A stretch of 64,000 nt of DNA from an uncultured Aquimonas sp. (GCA_946481615.1 CAMLOR010000001.1:21549-85548), one strand, 5' to 3'. Shown: positions 1 through 9,327, counted from the first letter of the stretch. The notes: generated by a model not told the origin, from the sequence alone. Numbers and translations are program-made.

Positions 1-330
1 AAGGCGACTGGTCACGATCACGCGGCGATGATGGCGCAGGCGTCCTCCGACGAAGCCTCGGCCGGTTCCGACTGCCACCACGGCGCGAGCCACGTCGACC
101 ACGCCGGCATGGGGCACGCGGCGCCTGAGGCGGACACGCCGGCGACGCCCGTCGATCGCTCCTGCTGCGACGGTCCGAACTGCACCTGCGGCTGCATGTT
201 GCCGCCGGCGCTCGCGCGCTTCGTTCTGAACCTGCCCGACCTCGCCTGGACGGCTGCGCCGGTCGTCGAACCGGCCACTCGTGCAGGCGTGCGTCGCGCC
301 ATTCCTCCGTTCCGCCCACCGGCCGCCTGA
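1..330 (+). CDS. CopL-like Cys/His-rich periplasmic metal-binding protein (5' end missing)
   Basis: The frame is open to the left edge, so the N terminus and probably a signal peptide are missing. The visible 109 residues hold histidine clusters (DCHHGASHVDHAGMGH) and a CCDGPNCTCGC cysteine cluster, and end in a proline/arginine tail (FRPPAA). Short proteins of this build (CopL family in Xanthomonads) precede copper-resistance operons and affect their expression. It lies 83 bases before the TolC/multicopper oxidase genes on the same strand, which supports a copper role. The family call rests on composition and context rather than on a defined domain. Confidence 0.6.
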   Translation, partial: KATGHDHAAMMAQASSDEASAGSDCHHGASHVDHAGMGHAAPEADTPATPVDRSCCDGPNCTCGCMLPPALARFVLNLPDLAWTAAPVVEPATRAGVRRAIPPFRPPAA

Positions 331-366
331 TCTCCTCGCTTCGCTGCGCATGACGCAGCGCCTGTG

Positions 367-387
367 CGTCGACGCGTTGCGTCGACG
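367..387. repeat. 9-bp inverted repeat with 3-nt centre between the copL-like and tolC-like genes
   Basis: The arms are CGTCGACGC and GCGTCGACG around GTT, a perfect palindrome. It sits in the 83-bp gap after the CopL-like stop and before the GAGGAG ribosome-binding site of the next gene. It has no T-run directly behind it, so it is either a weak intercistronic hairpin or a protein-binding site; the sequence does not decide. Confidence 0.4.
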
Positions 388-413
388 GCTAGTCGTTTTC
401 GAGGAGTGTTTCC

Positions 414-2144
414 ATGTCCCTGTCCCGTCCCGCCAGTGTGGCGGCGGCGTTGTTGCTGGCCGGTTGCGCCAGCCTGCCGCGCGATCCCGGCTACGCTGAA
501 ACGAGCGCATTGCTCGAGCAACGCCTCGGTGTCGCGCCTGACGCCACCTCCTGGGCCATACCCGTTCGCCCGGAGATTCCCAGTGAGCCTCTGAGCGCCG
601 AGCGTGCGCTCGCACTGGCCTATGTCTACAACCCTCAAGTCCGCCAGACCTACGCCCGGCTGGGATTGGGACGCGCCGAACTTGAGGACGCGCGGCGCAT
701 CGCCAACCCCACGTTCGAATTCGCCCGACTCAAATCCGACGAGTCCAATCGTCCGAAGATCACTCGCAGCCTGTCGGTCGACTTCACCGATCTACTCCTG
801 CTACCGGCGCGCAAACGCTTCGCGCAAACCGAACTGACGCGGCTTCAGAACGAAGTGGCGGCCGAGTTGCTCGACCTGTCGGTCGAAGTCGAATCGGCGT
901 GGTACGCGGCCGTCGGTGCGCGCCAGGTCGCCGACATGCGCGAAGTCGTGGCCAAGGCGGCCGCCGCCTCGGCCGAGTTGGCCCAGCGCTTCTTCGACGC
1001 CGGCAACATCACCCGCCTGCAGCTCGAGCAGGAGCGTGCCGCCGCCACCCAAGCACGCATCGAAGCCACGCGGGCGGTCGCCGAGGCGCTGAAAGCGCGC
1101 AGCGAGCTGGCCGCACTCGTGGGCCTGCCGGCCGAAGGCGCGTGGACCCTTGAGCGCCAACTTCCGGCGCCTGCAACCACCGTCGTCGCCGCCTCGGACA
1201 TGACCCCGCGTGCGCTCGAGCAGCGGCTCGACTTGCTCGCCGCCCAACAGGCGGTCGCGCAGCGCGAGGACATGTTGGGCGTGACGCGGCGCTGGCGCTG
1301 GCTCGGCGAGGTGGAAGTCGGTTACGAACAGGAGCGCGAGGGCGAGGACGGCGTGTCGCAGGGCCCGACACTCTCGCTCGAGCTGCCGATCTTCAATCAG
1401 GGCCAGGGCGCGGCCGCCAAGGCCCAAGCCGAGTTGATCCAGGCTCGCGCCGAACTCGATGCGATGACGCTGCGCGTGCACAACGATGCGTTGATGGGCG
1501 TGCAAACGCTCAACGTCGCTCGCGAGGTCGCCGAGCAGTACCGCACGACGCTGATTCCTTCGCGCGAAGCCATCGTGGCGCGCACGCAGGAAGAAGTGAA
1601 CTACATGCTCATCGGCGTCTTCGAGCTGATCCTCGCCAAGCGCGAGGAATACGACGCGTATCAGGAATACCTCGAGGCGGTCCGCGACTACTGGGTGGCC
1701 CGTGCCGAATTGCGCGGCGTCGTGGGCGGTGCGTTGCCCGACGACGGCACCGACCTGACGCCGACGATCGGCGTGGAAGCCGTGTTGCCGTCGGCGACGG
1801 CGCCCGCCATGGATCATTCGATGCACGGGGCCGCCGCCGGCGACGCGCCTGCGGCCATCGATCCGCATGCCGGCCACGCGATGCCTCAAACCTCCCCGCC
1901 GGATCCGCACGCGGGCCATGCAATGCCCAAACCGGCCGAACCCGATCCGCACGCCGGCCATGTCGTGCCCCAGCCGGCCGAGCCCGATCCGCACGCGGGT
2001 CACGCCATGCCCGAAGCGCCCGCGCCGGACCCGCATGCTGGACACGCGCCGGCGCGACGCGACGCCGACCCTGCCAAAGCCACGCCGTCCGACAACACGG
2101 ACGACGACGAGCCTGCGCACCACGACCACGGAGACGACCAATGA
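414..2144 (+). CDS. TolC-family outer-membrane lipoprotein with DPHAGH metal-binding repeats
   Basis: 576 residues. The start has GAGGAG 8 bases upstream, and the N terminus ends in a lipobox (LLLAGC), indicating a lipidated outer-membrane factor of the CusC/CzcC type. The body (roughly residues 60-440) is the long alpha-helical repeat structure of TolC proteins, with the usual duplicated outer-membrane-efflux region. After about residue 460 there is an added histidine-rich tail with five DPHAGH units and a final DDDEPAHHDHGDD stretch. The next gene, a multicopper oxidase, overlaps by 4 bases (ATGA), so the two are translationally coupled. No RND pump or adaptor gene accompanies it, so it either borrows the CusBA-type pump downstream or takes the place of CopB in copper resistance. 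Substrate inferred: copper. Confidence 0.85.
   Translation: MSLSRPASVAAALLLAGCASLPRDPGYAETSALLEQRLGVAPDATSWAIPVRPEIPSEPLSAERALALAYVYNPQVRQTYARLGLGRAELEDARRIANPTFEFARLKSDESNRPKITRSLSVDFTDLLLLPARKRFAQTELTRLQNEVAAELLDLSVEVESAWYAAVGARQVADMREVVAKAAAASAELAQRFFDAGNITRLQLEQERAAATQARIEATRAVAEALKARSELAALVGLPAEGAWTLERQLPAPATTVVAASDMTPRALEQRLDLLAAQQAVAQREDMLGVTRRWRWLGEVEVGYEQEREGEDGVSQGPTLSLELPIFNQGQGAAAKAQAELIQARAELDAMTLRVHNDALMGVQTLNVAREVAEQYRTTLIPSREAIVARTQEEVNYMLIGVFELILAKREEYDAYQEYLEAVRDYWVARAELRGVVGGALPDDGTDLTPTIGVEAVLPSATAPAMDHSMHGAAAGDAPAAIDPHAGHAMPQTSPPDPHAGHAMPKPAEPDPHAGHVVPQPAEPDPHAGHAMPEAPAPDPHAGHAPARRDADPAKATPSDNTDDDEPAHHDHGDDQ
1860..2045 (+). repeat. Five tandem DPHAGH-coding repeats
   Basis: The six-residue core DPHAGH occurs five times at 13-17 residue spacing (first codon at 1860, last ending at 2045), separated by Pro/Ala/Glu linkers, several with a following AMP. 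The repeats lie within the C-terminal tail of the TolC-like protein. Histidines at regular spacing suggest a metal-binding tail. Confidence 0.9.
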
Positions 2145-3559
2145 AACTCACTCGCCGCCACCTGGTGCAGTTGGTGGGCACAGGCGCGCTCGCGCCGCTT
2201 GCCGTCGGCGCCACACGCGCCTTCGCGCAGGACCATTCGCAGCACACGATGCCGACCGAACCCGTGCCGCCTACGCCTGCGCCGCAGGCTCCACCGCCCA
2301 AGGTGCCGCACGATGGGCGCTATACGCCCGTACGCACGCTCAACGGCTGGACCTTGCCGTACCGCATGGTCGATGGCGTCAAGGAATATCACCTGGTCGC
2401 CGAAGAGATCGTCCACGAGTTCGCGCCAGGCTGCGTCGCGAAATGCTGGGGCTACAACGGCACCACGCCGGGCCCGACGATCGAGGCGGTCGAAGGCGAC
2501 CGTATTCGCATCTACGTGACGAACCGGCTGCCCGAGCACACCAACGTGCACTGGCACGGCATCCTGCTGCCGAACGGCATGGACGGCGTCGGGGGCGTGA
2601 CCCAGCGCAACATCCAGCCGGGCGAGACGCACGCGTACGAATTCACGCTCAAGCAGAACGGTACGCACATGTACCACCCGCACGCCGACGAGATGGTGCA
2701 GATGGCGATGGGCATGATGGGCATGCTCATCATCCATCCAAGGGACGGCGAGCCCGAACGCATCGATCGCGACTACGCAATCCTGCTACACAACTGGGCC
2801 CTGCACCCGGGCACGTACCGACCCGACCCGTCGGTGATGCAGGATTTCGACTTGTGGACCTTCAACAGCAAGGTCTTTCCCTTCATCGAGAACATGGTCG
2901 CCGCCACCGGCGAACGCGTGCGCGTGCGCGTGGGCAACCTCTCGATGTGGAATCACCCGATCCATATGCACGGCGTGCAATTCCACGTCACCGGCTCCGA
3001 CGGCGGCCGGTGGCCGAAGGCGTTGTGGCGGCCGGAAGTGACCGAAATCGTGGGCGTCGGCCAGACCCGCGATATGGAGTTTGTCGCGGTGCCGGGTGAC
3101 TGGGCCTTCCACTGCCACATGTCGCATCACACGATGAATGCGATGGGCCACGAGATCCCGAACACACTCGGCGTGGATCAATCCGGCGTGGAAGACGAGA
3201 TCCGCAAGATGCTGCCGGGCTACATGGCCATGGGCAAGGACGGGATGTCCGAGCACCAGGAGCACACCGACTCGGGCCACATGAAAGGCCCGGAGAACAC
3301 GCTGCCGATGATGATGGGCCAGGGCCCATTCGGAAACATCGAGATGGGCGGCATGTTCACGCTGATCAAGGTGCGCGACGGGCTGGGCAACGACGACTAT
3401 CGCGATCCGGGCTGGTTCAACCATCCGGCCGGCACGCAACCCAAGGTCGTGAGTTCGGATCCGGACTACGGCAGTCCGGTGCGTCGCGGCCTGCCGCCCG
3501 GCGCCAGCCCGAAGTTCGAAACCAAGCCCGTCGATCACTCGACGATGAAACACTCGTGA
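2141..3559 (+). CDS. copA: Tat-exported multicopper oxidase (CopA/CueO-type)
   Basis: 472 residues; oxidises Cu(I) or other substrates in the periplasm using one type 1 and a trinuclear copper centre. The N terminus MKLTRRHLVQ is a twin-arginine-type signal ending near AFAQ. Copper ligand motifs are all present in order: HWHG near residue 136, HMYHPH near 183, HPIHMHG near 273, and HCHMSHHTMNAM (the HCHxxxHxxxxM pattern) near 328. A methionine-rich stretch (MMMGQGPFGNIEMGGM) follows. It is shorter than plasmid CopA proteins (about 600) and is in the size range of compact bacterial multicopper oxidases. It is coupled to the upstream TolC-like gene by a 4-base overlap and followed 10 bases later by a cytochrome c gene. 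Family certain; the symbol is by context. Confidence 0.9.
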   Translation: MKLTRRHLVQLVGTGALAPLAVGATRAFAQDHSQHTMPTEPVPPTPAPQAPPPKVPHDGRYTPVRTLNGWTLPYRMVDGVKEYHLVAEEIVHEFAPGCVAKCWGYNGTTPGPTIEAVEGDRIRIYVTNRLPEHTNVHWHGILLPNGMDGVGGVTQRNIQPGETHAYEFTLKQNGTHMYHPHADEMVQMAMGMMGMLIIHPRDGEPERIDRDYAILLHNWALHPGTYRPDPSVMQDFDLWTFNSKVFPFIENMVAATGERVRVRVGNLSMWNHPIHMHGVQFHVTGSDGGRWPKALWRPEVTEIVGVGQTRDMEFVAVPGDWAFHCHMSHHTMNAMGHEIPNTLGVDQSGVEDEIRKMLPGYMAMGKDGMSEHQEHTDSGHMKGPENTLPMMMGQGPFGNIEMGGMFTLIKVRDGLGNDDYRDPGWFNHPAGTQPKVVSSDPDYGSPVRRGLPPGASPKFETKPVDHSTMKHS

Positions 3560-3569
3560 GGACCGCGCC

Positions 3570-4223
3570 ATGAAGACGCTGCGTTTTCTTCTGGGGCTGG
3601 CCCTCGTTGCGGTCGTTCTGGCCGTCGCCGTGCTGTGGCTTGGGGTTTACAACGTTGCGGCCGACGATCCGCACTGGAGCGCGACCTACCGCCTCCTGGA
3701 GGTCGCGCGCGAGCGATCGATCGCTTCCCGCGTGTCCGACATCGACGTGCCCGATCTTTCGGATCCGGAGCTGGTCCGCAGCGGTGCCGGCAACTACAGC
3801 GCGATGTGCGTGACCTGTCACCTCAGCCCCGATGCGCAGGAGACGGAACTCAGCATCGGCCTGTATCCGCGCCCGCCGCGCTGGAATGCGCTCGGCGATG
3901 TGGATCCGCGGCGTGCGTTCTGGGTCATCAAGCACGGCATCAAGGCGTCCGGCATGCCGGCGTGGGGCAAGAGCATGGACGACCGCTACCTGTGGGGCAT
4001 GGTCGCCTTCACGCAGCAGTTCAAGACGATGACCGCCGCGCAATACACGGCGCAGGTGACCGCCAGTCCAGGCCACAGCCACGGCGGCGGTGAAACCGAT
4101 GTAGGGACCGGTGATCCGCACGCCGATCACGCCGACACGCCGCGCTCTTCCTTCGAACCGGTCGAGGATCCGATGGCGACGCCCTCGGAAACCGACCACG
4201 ACGCCGAACCCCACCAACACTGA
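3570..4223 (+). CDS. Membrane-anchored c-type cytochrome with His-rich tail
   Basis: 217 residues. An N-terminal hydrophobic segment (about residues 5-26) anchors it, leaving a periplasmic class-I-like cytochrome domain. The haem site is CVTCH at residues 80-84, and the likely distal ligand is Met129 in SGMPAWG. After residue 165 the chain becomes histidine/aspartate rich (GHSHGGG, DPHADHADT, HDAEPHQH), resembling the tails of its neighbours and suggesting metal handling. It has a GAGGA ribosome-binding site and lies 10 bases after the multicopper oxidase, so it could receive or donate electrons for copper oxidation. That partnership is inferred from position only. Confidence 0.88.
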   Translation: MKTLRFLLGLALVAVVLAVAVLWLGVYNVAADDPHWSATYRLLEVARERSIASRVSDIDVPDLSDPELVRSGAGNYSAMCVTCHLSPDAQETELSIGLYPRPPRWNALGDVDPRRAFWVIKHGIKASGMPAWGKSMDDRYLWGMVAFTQQFKTMTAAQYTAQVTASPGHSHGGGETDVGTGDPHADHADTPRSSFEPVEDPMATPSETDHDAEPHQH

Positions 4224-4237
4224 TCAGGAGATTCCTC

Positions 4238-5230
4238 ATGCGACTGCATTTGCCACTGCTCGCCATCGCGCTGCTCGTTTCCCAGGGCGTTCTCGCCCAT
4301 GGCAACGAAAAGCACACTCCCACCACCATGCGGCCGGGCCGCGACAGCAGCGCGGCGCAACTCAGCGTCGACCCCGCCGCGGCGGAGGCGGTGGCGGCCG
4401 TCGAGCGCTTCTCCGCGGCACTGGGCACCGGCGATCTCACCGCAGCCGGCGCGGAACTCGATCCGTCCGTGCTGATCCTCGAAAGCGGCGGCGCCGAGCA
4501 CTCGCGCGACGAATACCTTGGCGGCCACGCCAAGAGCGACGCCGAGTTCATGAAAAGCGCACATGTGACGCTCAAGCGCCGCACCGCGCACGCCGCGGGC
4601 GAACTGGCCTGGGTCGGTAGCGAGAGCGAAATCCACGCGATGAAGGGCGCGGACATGTTGATGATTGCCTCGACCGAAACCATGGTCGTGCGCAAGACCG
4701 CGCAGGGCTGGAAGATCGTGCACATCCACTGGTCGTCGCGTAAGGCCACACCACCGAAGGCCGCAGTGATCGCACCGGAATCGCAGCCGGTTGCCACCAC
4801 CGAAGGTTCTGCGCAGGTACCGACGTGGCTGCCGGAGGAGGACGTGCAGACGCTCACGACCGGTAACGGTGCCGGCATGGCCCGCGCCGCCGAAGCCCAC
4901 GGCCTACCAGGCCCGAAGCATGTGCTCGAGCTGGCCGATCGCCTCGAACTCACATCCGCGCAGCGCGACGCGATGCAGGCGTTGAAGACGGCGATGTCGA
5001 TGGACGCCTTGGAGCGGGGCCGCGACGTGCTGGCCGCTGAAGCCGCGCTGGACCGCGAACTGGCGGCATCGACGCCCGACGCGCAGCGCGTGCGAGCACT
5101 GGCGAGTGCCGCGGGCGAGGCCCGCGGTCGCCTGCGGGACGTACACCTGAGCACGCACCTGCGCGCCGCGCCACTCCTGACGCCGGCTCAGCGCGCACGG
5201 TACCTCGAGCTACGCCGCACCCAGGGCTGA
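4238..5230 (+). CDS. Secreted SnoaL/DUF4440-like + Spy/CpxP-like fusion protein
   Basis: 330 residues with a signal peptide (about 1-20, ending VLAHG). Residues about 45-150 resemble the NTF2-like SnoaL/DUF4440 fold: a VERFSAALGTGDL helix, a glutamate-rich strand, and a VVRKTAQGWKIVHIHWS ending typical of that family. Residues about 215-330 resemble the helical periplasmic Spy/CpxP/CnrX heavy-metal-resistance fold, with paired LTSAQRDAMQ and LTPAQRARYLEL motifs. The linker is Pro/Thr/Val rich. It sits 14 bases after the cytochrome gene in the copper block. A periplasmic chaperone or metal-sensing role is plausible, but no function is established for the combination. Confidence 0.65.
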   Translation: MRLHLPLLAIALLVSQGVLAHGNEKHTPTTMRPGRDSSAAQLSVDPAAAEAVAAVERFSAALGTGDLTAAGAELDPSVLILESGGAEHSRDEYLGGHAKSDAEFMKSAHVTLKRRTAHAAGELAWVGSESEIHAMKGADMLMIASTETMVVRKTAQGWKIVHIHWSSRKATPPKAAVIAPESQPVATTEGSAQVPTWLPEEDVQTLTTGNGAGMARAAEAHGLPGPKHVLELADRLELTSAQRDAMQALKTAMSMDALERGRDVLAAEAALDRELAASTPDAQRVRALASAAGEARGRLRDVHLSTHLRAAPLLTPAQRARYLELRRTQG

Positions 5231-5359
5231 GTTCACCCGGACGAGACCAGGAACCGCGCGTGCGCCTGGCCTCGTATGCCCCACGGCACGCGCTGCAGCA
5301 TGAATCGATTGCCCGGAGTCCATCACCAACGCCATTGCCGCCAACGCAAGGAGAAGACC

Positions 5360-5755
5360 ATGCACCACACCCCCGCCTCCGCAGAAATGACCGCGTGCAT
5401 CCAGGCCTGCCTGGACTGCTATCGCCACTGCCAACACACCGCCTTGACCCATTGCCTGGAAATGGGCGGTGCGCACGTCGAGCCCAAACACTTCCGGCTG
5501 ATGATGGACTGCGCCGAAATTTGCCGGACGTCGGCGGCCATGATGATCAATGATTCGCCGTATCACGCCGAGTCGTGCCGTCTGTGCGCGCAGATTTGTC
5601 GCGACTGCGCCGAGAGCTGCCGCCGCGTGGGGGACATGGACGAGTGCGTGCGCGCCTGCGAGCAATGCGCGAAATCGTGCGAAGCCATGGCCCAGCAGGC
5701 CGAGAAGCGTTCGGGACACGGCAAAGCCGGTCACTCGGCAATGCACCAACAATAG
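5360..5755 (+). CDS. csp3: Cytosolic four-helix-bundle copper storage protein (Csp3/DUF326 type)
   Basis: 131 residues with 16 cysteines, nearly all in helical CxxxC or CxxC spacing (for example ACIQACLDCYRHC near the start and DECVRACEQCAKSC near the end). This is the DUF326/copper storage protein fold, which packs many Cu(I) ions inside a four-helix bundle. The start at 5360 is set by AAGGAG 6-9 bases upstream; the 28-codon upstream extension has no such site. There is no Tat or Sec signal, which points to the cytosolic Csp3 group rather than exported Csp1. It probably buffers cytosolic Cu(I). The short His-rich C-terminal end (GHGKAGHSAMHQQ) is extra. Confidence 0.88.
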   Translation: MHHTPASAEMTACIQACLDCYRHCQHTALTHCLEMGGAHVEPKHFRLMMDCAEICRTSAAMMINDSPYHAESCRLCAQICRDCAESCRRVGDMDECVRACEQCAKSCEAMAQQAEKRSGHGKAGHSAMHQQ

Positions 5756-5807
5756 GCCGCTAACGCTGCCGAGCCGCACTAACGATGCCCACTCCGAGGA
5801 GGCTGCA

Positions 5808-6317
5808 ATGGAAACCACGCACCACGCCGGCGGGAGCTCCGCCAAAGGGCAACACGCAACGGGTTCCAGCCACTATGTGAAGTTCGTCTGGATGATCGTG
5901 CTCATGTTCGTGGCGATGTTCGGGCTGATGTATGCAATGGTGTTCCGACTCAGCAATGTCTACATCCTGAGCCTCAACCAGTTCTACATGGCGACGCTGA
6001 TGACAGGAGCGATGGTCGTCATCGAACTGGTGATCATGGGAGGGATGTATCCCGACAAGAAGCGCAATGCTGTGCTGTTGCTGATCGCCGCCATCGCAAC
6101 CGTGGGCAGCTGGTTTGCGATCCGTGAGCAGGCCGGCATCGGCGACCGTCAGTTCTTGCGCTCGATGATTCCGCACCATGAGGGAGCCTTGTTGATGTGC
6201 CGCGAAGCGCCGCTCACCGACGAGCGTCTCGTGGCCCTGTGCGGCCAGATCCTGGAGTCGCAAGAGCGCGAGATTCAGCAGATGAAGGCGCTGCTGGCGG
6301 AATCCGAGAGGGGCTGA
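5808..6317 (+). CDS. DUF305 membrane protein of copper-resistance clusters
   Basis: 169 residues. Three hydrophobic segments (about residues 26-46, 55-77, 85-102) are followed by a periplasmic or cytosolic DUF305-type domain with the signature FLRSMIPHHEGALLMC, in which the two histidines and methionines are typical metal ligands. An AGGAGG ribosome-binding site lies just upstream. It sits between the copper store and the MerR/ATPase pair, a common place for DUF305 genes. Some DUF305 proteins (CopM) bind copper; transport is not shown here. The start at the METTHH codon is chosen because the upstream open frame overlaps the Csp3 gene. Confidence 0.8.
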   Translation: METTHHAGGSSAKGQHATGSSHYVKFVWMIVLMFVAMFGLMYAMVFRLSNVYILSLNQFYMATLMTGAMVVIELVIMGGMYPDKKRNAVLLLIAAIATVGSWFAIREQAGIGDRQFLRSMIPHHEGALLMCREAPLTDERLVALCGQILESQEREIQQMKALLAESERG

Positions 6318-6349
6318 TGGCTTCGACTCGACGCCATCGGGGTGGGGTC

Positions 6350-6381
6350 TTGACTCTGGACCCAGGTCCAGAGTGCAGACT
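6350..6381 (+). promoter_or_regulatory. MerR-family promoter/operator of the cueR-like/ATPase operon
   Basis: TTGACT (6350-6355) serves as -35 and CAGACT (6376-6381) as a weak -10, separated by an over-long 20-bp spacer, as expected for promoters that need MerR-type DNA untwisting. The spacer holds a dyad: ACTCTGGACC pairs with GGTCCAGAGT across 6353-6374 with only the centre unmatched. It lies 22 bases before the MerR start, so the regulator most likely controls its own gene and the ATPase. Confidence 0.85.
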
Positions 6382-6402
6382 GGCCTCCCAGAGGAGATCG
6401 GC

Positions 6403-6807
6403 ATGTCCAGTTTGAGCATCGGCCAACTCGCCCAGCAAGCCGGAGTCGCCATCGACACGGTGCGCTACTACGAGCGCAATGCATTGCTCGCCCCGGCCGG
6501 ACGCCTAGCGTCGGGCTATCGACGCTACGGCGCGACGGAACTCAAACGCTTGCGTTTCATCCGTCGGGCGAAGGCCTTGGGCTTTTCGCTGGACGACATC
6601 CGAGCGTTGCTCACCCTCAGCGACGAACGGGACGTTGCCAAGGTGAAGCGTGCCGCGCAACGCAAGCTTGACGACATCGAGCAGCGCATCGCCGAACTGG
6701 AGCGCATCCGCTCCGGGCTCCACACGCTGATTGCCGCGTGCCCGGGGCACGGGCGTGCGGAAGCCTGTCCGATCCTCACGGCCCTGTCGAAAGAGGAACC
6801 CGCATGA
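6403..6807 (+). CDS. cueR: CueR-type MerR transcriptional regulator (Cu(I)/Ag(I) sensor)
   Basis: 134 residues. The winged-helix N terminus ([20 protein letters not shown]) is followed by the long dimerisation helix and a C-terminal metal loop with Cys113 and Cys122 in [12 protein letters not shown]. The two-cysteine loop, with no cysteine at the start of the dimerisation helix (near residue 78), is the pattern of monovalent Cu/Ag/Au sensors rather than Zn/Cd/Pb sensors. The start is chosen for GAGGAG at 6391-6396; an in-frame upstream start would lie on the promoter dyad. It overlaps the ATPase gene by 4 bases. Confidence 0.88.
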   Translation: MSSLSIGQLAQQAGVAIDTVRYYERNALLAPAGRLASGYRRYGATELKRLRFIRRAKALGFSLDDIRALLTLSDERDVAKVKRAAQRKLDDIEQRIAELERIRSGLHTLIAACPGHGRAEACPILTALSKEEPA

Positions 6808-9242
6808 AACCTGCGTCCCACCCCTCGCCGCACGCCTGCTGCCCGGCACCGTCGCAACCGGTCCAGGCGCACAACCACGGCCACGGCGGCCATGACCACT
6901 CGCCGTCCGGCGCGCACGGCTCCCATCACTCAGGGCACGGGCACGAGACTTCCGGTGTCAGCATGGCGAATGGCACGCTCGATCCCGTCTGCGGCATGAC
7001 CGTCGCGCCCGATTCACCGCATCAGGCCGACCATCAAGGCCACGACTACCGATTCTGTTCCGCGGGATGCCGCACCAAGTTCATCGCCGACCCGGCGCGC
7101 TATCTCAATCCAGTGGTTGATGCAGTGACGACGCCAGCGCCTGCCGGCACGCAGTACACCTGCCCGATGCACCCGGAGATCGTGCGGGATCACCCGGGCA
7201 CGTGCCCGATCTGCGGCATGGCGCTCGAGCCGATGATGCCGAGCCTCGATGAGGGGGAGAACCCCGAACTCACCGATTTCCGCCATCGTTTTTGGTGGAC
7301 GCTGCCGCTGTCGATCGCGGTGCTGGTGATCGCGATGGCGGGCCATCGCTTGCCGGGGCTCTCGGCCGCGGCACGTACGTGGCTGGAACTCGCGCTCTCC
7401 GCGCCGGTCGTGCTGTGGGCCGGCTGGCCGTTCTTCCAGCGCTGGGCGCAATCGATTGCGAACCGCAGCCCCAACATGTGGACGCTCATCGGCACCGGCG
7501 TGGGCGCTGCCTTCGGTTACAGCCTGGTCGCCACCCTCGCGCCGGACGTGTTTCCGGCGTCATTCCGCGAGCACGGCCGCGTCGGCGTGTACTACGAAGC
7601 CGCCGCCATCATCGTCTCGCTGACCCTGCTGGGGCAGCTGCTGGAGCTCAAGGCGCGCTCCAGCACGTCGGCCGCGCTCAAAGCCCTCTTGGGGCTGGCC
7701 CCCAAGACCGCGCGAAGGCTGCAGCAGGATGGATCGGAAGAGGACGTCCCGCTGACGCACGTGCATGTGGGCGACCGCCTGCGCGTGAGACCAGGCGAAA
7801 AGGTGCCGGTGGACGGCGAAGTGCTGGAGGGCCGCTCCGCCGTCGACGAATCCATGCTGACCGGCGAGCCCATGCCCGTCGAGAAAGCCCCAGGCACGAA
7901 GGTCATCGGCGCCACGATCAACGGCACGGGTAGCCTCGTGATGCGCGCCGATCGCGTCGGCTCGGACACGGTACTCGCGCAGATCGTGCAGCTGGTGGCC
8001 CAAGCGCAGCGCTCGCGCGCGCCGATGCAGCGCATGGCCGATCGCGTCAGCTTCTGGTTCGTTATCGCCGTGCTCGCCATCGCGGCCGCGACTTTCGTCG
8101 GCTGGGGGGTGTTCGGGCCGGAGCCGGCCTGGACGTATGCCGTGGTCAATGCCGTCGCGGTGCTCATCATCGCTTGTCCATGTGCGCTGGGCTTGGCGAC
8201 ACCGATGTCGATCATGGTCGCGATGGGTCGCGCCGCGCAGGCTGGCGTGTTGTTCCGCGACGCCGAGGCGATCGAGCGGCTGCGCACCATCGACACCCTG
8301 GTCGTGGACAAGACCGGCACGCTGACCCGGGGCAAACCCACGTTCAGTGCGGTGGTCCCTGCAGACGGCTTCCTCGCCGACGAGGTGCTGCGCGTTGCGG
8401 CCAGCCTCGATCAAGGTAGCGAGCATCCATTGGCCGAAGCCATCGTCGCTGAGGCGCGCAAGCGCGGCCTGGCGCTGGAGACAGCGACGGACTTCGACTC
8501 GGTGACGGGGATCGGCGTGCGCGGTCGCGTTGGCACGGCTCAGGTAGCGTTAGGCAACACGGCGCTGATGCAGGAGGTCGGTGCAGATGTCGATACGCTT
8601 CGCGATGCTGCCGAGCAGCAGCGGCGCGCTGGCGCGAGTGCGATGTTTCTTGCAGTAGACGGCAGGGTCGCTGGCCTTATCGCCGTTGCCGATCCGATCA
8701 AGGAGAGCACACCCGATGCCATCGCGGCGCTGCGTGCCGCTGGCTTCCGAATCGTGATGGCCACTGGCGACGGCAGAACCACCGCGGCCGCGGTCGCGAC
8801 GGTCTTGGGGATCGATGAGGTGCACGGCGAAGTGCGTCCGCAGGACAAGGCAGCCCTGGTGGCACGACTCAAGGCCGAGGGTCGCCGCGTTGCGATGGCT
8901 GGCGACGGAATCAACGACGCGCCGGCGCTTGCGGCAGCCGATGTCGGCATCGCCATGGGGACCGGCACCGACGTCGCGATGTCGAGCGCCCAGGTGACGC
9001 TGGTCAAAGGAGACTTGCGCGGCATCGTGCGCGCCCGTCAGATCTCCCAGTCCACCGTGACGAACATGAAGCAGAACCTGGCTTTTGCGTTCGCCTACAA
9101 CGCCCTCGGCGTGCCGATTGCGGCGGGGATCATGTACCCGGCCTTCGGGTGGCTACTCAGCCCCATGATTGCCGCCCTCGCCATGAGCCTGTCGTCCGTC
9201 TCGGTCGTGGCCAATGCATTGCGTTTGCGGACGGCGCCGTGA
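6804..9242 (+). CDS. copB: P1B-1 Cu(I)/Ag(I)-exporting ATPase with YHS and heavy-metal-binding domains
   Basis: 812 residues; pumps Cu(I)/Ag(I) from cytosol to periplasm using ATP. The order is a His-rich N terminus (1-55), a YHS domain (about 59-103, DPVCGMTV and FCSAGC), a heavy-metal-binding domain (about 115-150, CPMHPEI, CPICGM), then the P-type ATPase core. Diagnostic motifs are TGEP (actuator), [10 protein letters not shown] (membrane metal site), DKTGTLT (phosphorylated Asp), SEHPLA (HP locus) and GDGINDAP. Later membrane segments carry YN and MSLSS, matching the P1B-1 (Cu/Ag) class. The start is set by the ATGA overlap with the MerR gene, giving co-regulation. Close to the CopF/SilP group; the symbol is approximate. 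Confidence 0.92.
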   Translation: MKPASHPSPHACCPAPSQPVQAHNHGHGGHDHSPSGAHGSHHSGHGHETSGVSMANGTLDPVCGMTVAPDSPHQADHQGHDYRFCSAGCRTKFIADPARYLNPVVDAVTTPAPAGTQYTCPMHPEIVRDHPGTCPICGMALEPMMPSLDEGENPELTDFRHRFWWTLPLSIAVLVIAMAGHRLPGLSAAARTWLELALSAPVVLWAGWPFFQRWAQSIANRSPNMWTLIGTGVGAAFGYSLVATLAPDVFPASFREHGRVGVYYEAAAIIVSLTLLGQLLELKARSSTSAALKALLGLAPKTARRLQQDGSEEDVPLTHVHVGDRLRVRPGEKVPVDGEVLEGRSAVDESMLTGEPMPVEKAPGTKVIGATINGTGSLVMRADRVGSDTVLAQIVQLVAQAQRSRAPMQRMADRVSFWFVIAVLAIAAATFVGWGVFGPEPAWTYAVVNAVAVLIIACPCALGLATPMSIMVAMGRAAQAGVLFRDAEAIERLRTIDTLVVDKTGTLTRGKPTFSAVVPADGFLADEVLRVAASLDQGSEHPLAEAIVAEARKRGLALETATDFDSVTGIGVRGRVGTAQVALGNTALMQEVGADVDTLRDAAEQQRRAGASAMFLAVDGRVAGLIAVADPIKESTPDAIAALRAAGFRIVMATGDGRTTAAAVATVLGIDEVHGEVRPQDKAALVARLKAEGRRVAMAGDGINDAPALAAADVGIAMGTGTDVAMSSAQVTLVKGDLRGIVRARQISQSTVTNMKQNLAFAFAYNALGVPIAAGIMYPAFGWLLSPMIAALAMSLSSVSVVANALRLRTAP

Positions 9243-9327
9243 GGCGCCGGACCCCGCCTGAGGGGGAACTTGCGTGTTGCGCCAGACTCAGAGCTATCCT
9301 ACAGAACACTTTCGTCCGGCATTCAAA

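Noticed and set aside
1860..2045. Short tandem repeats as a possible CRISPR array
   Set aside because: The repeats are coding (DPHAGH units) in frame in the TolC-like gene, with unequal short spacers.
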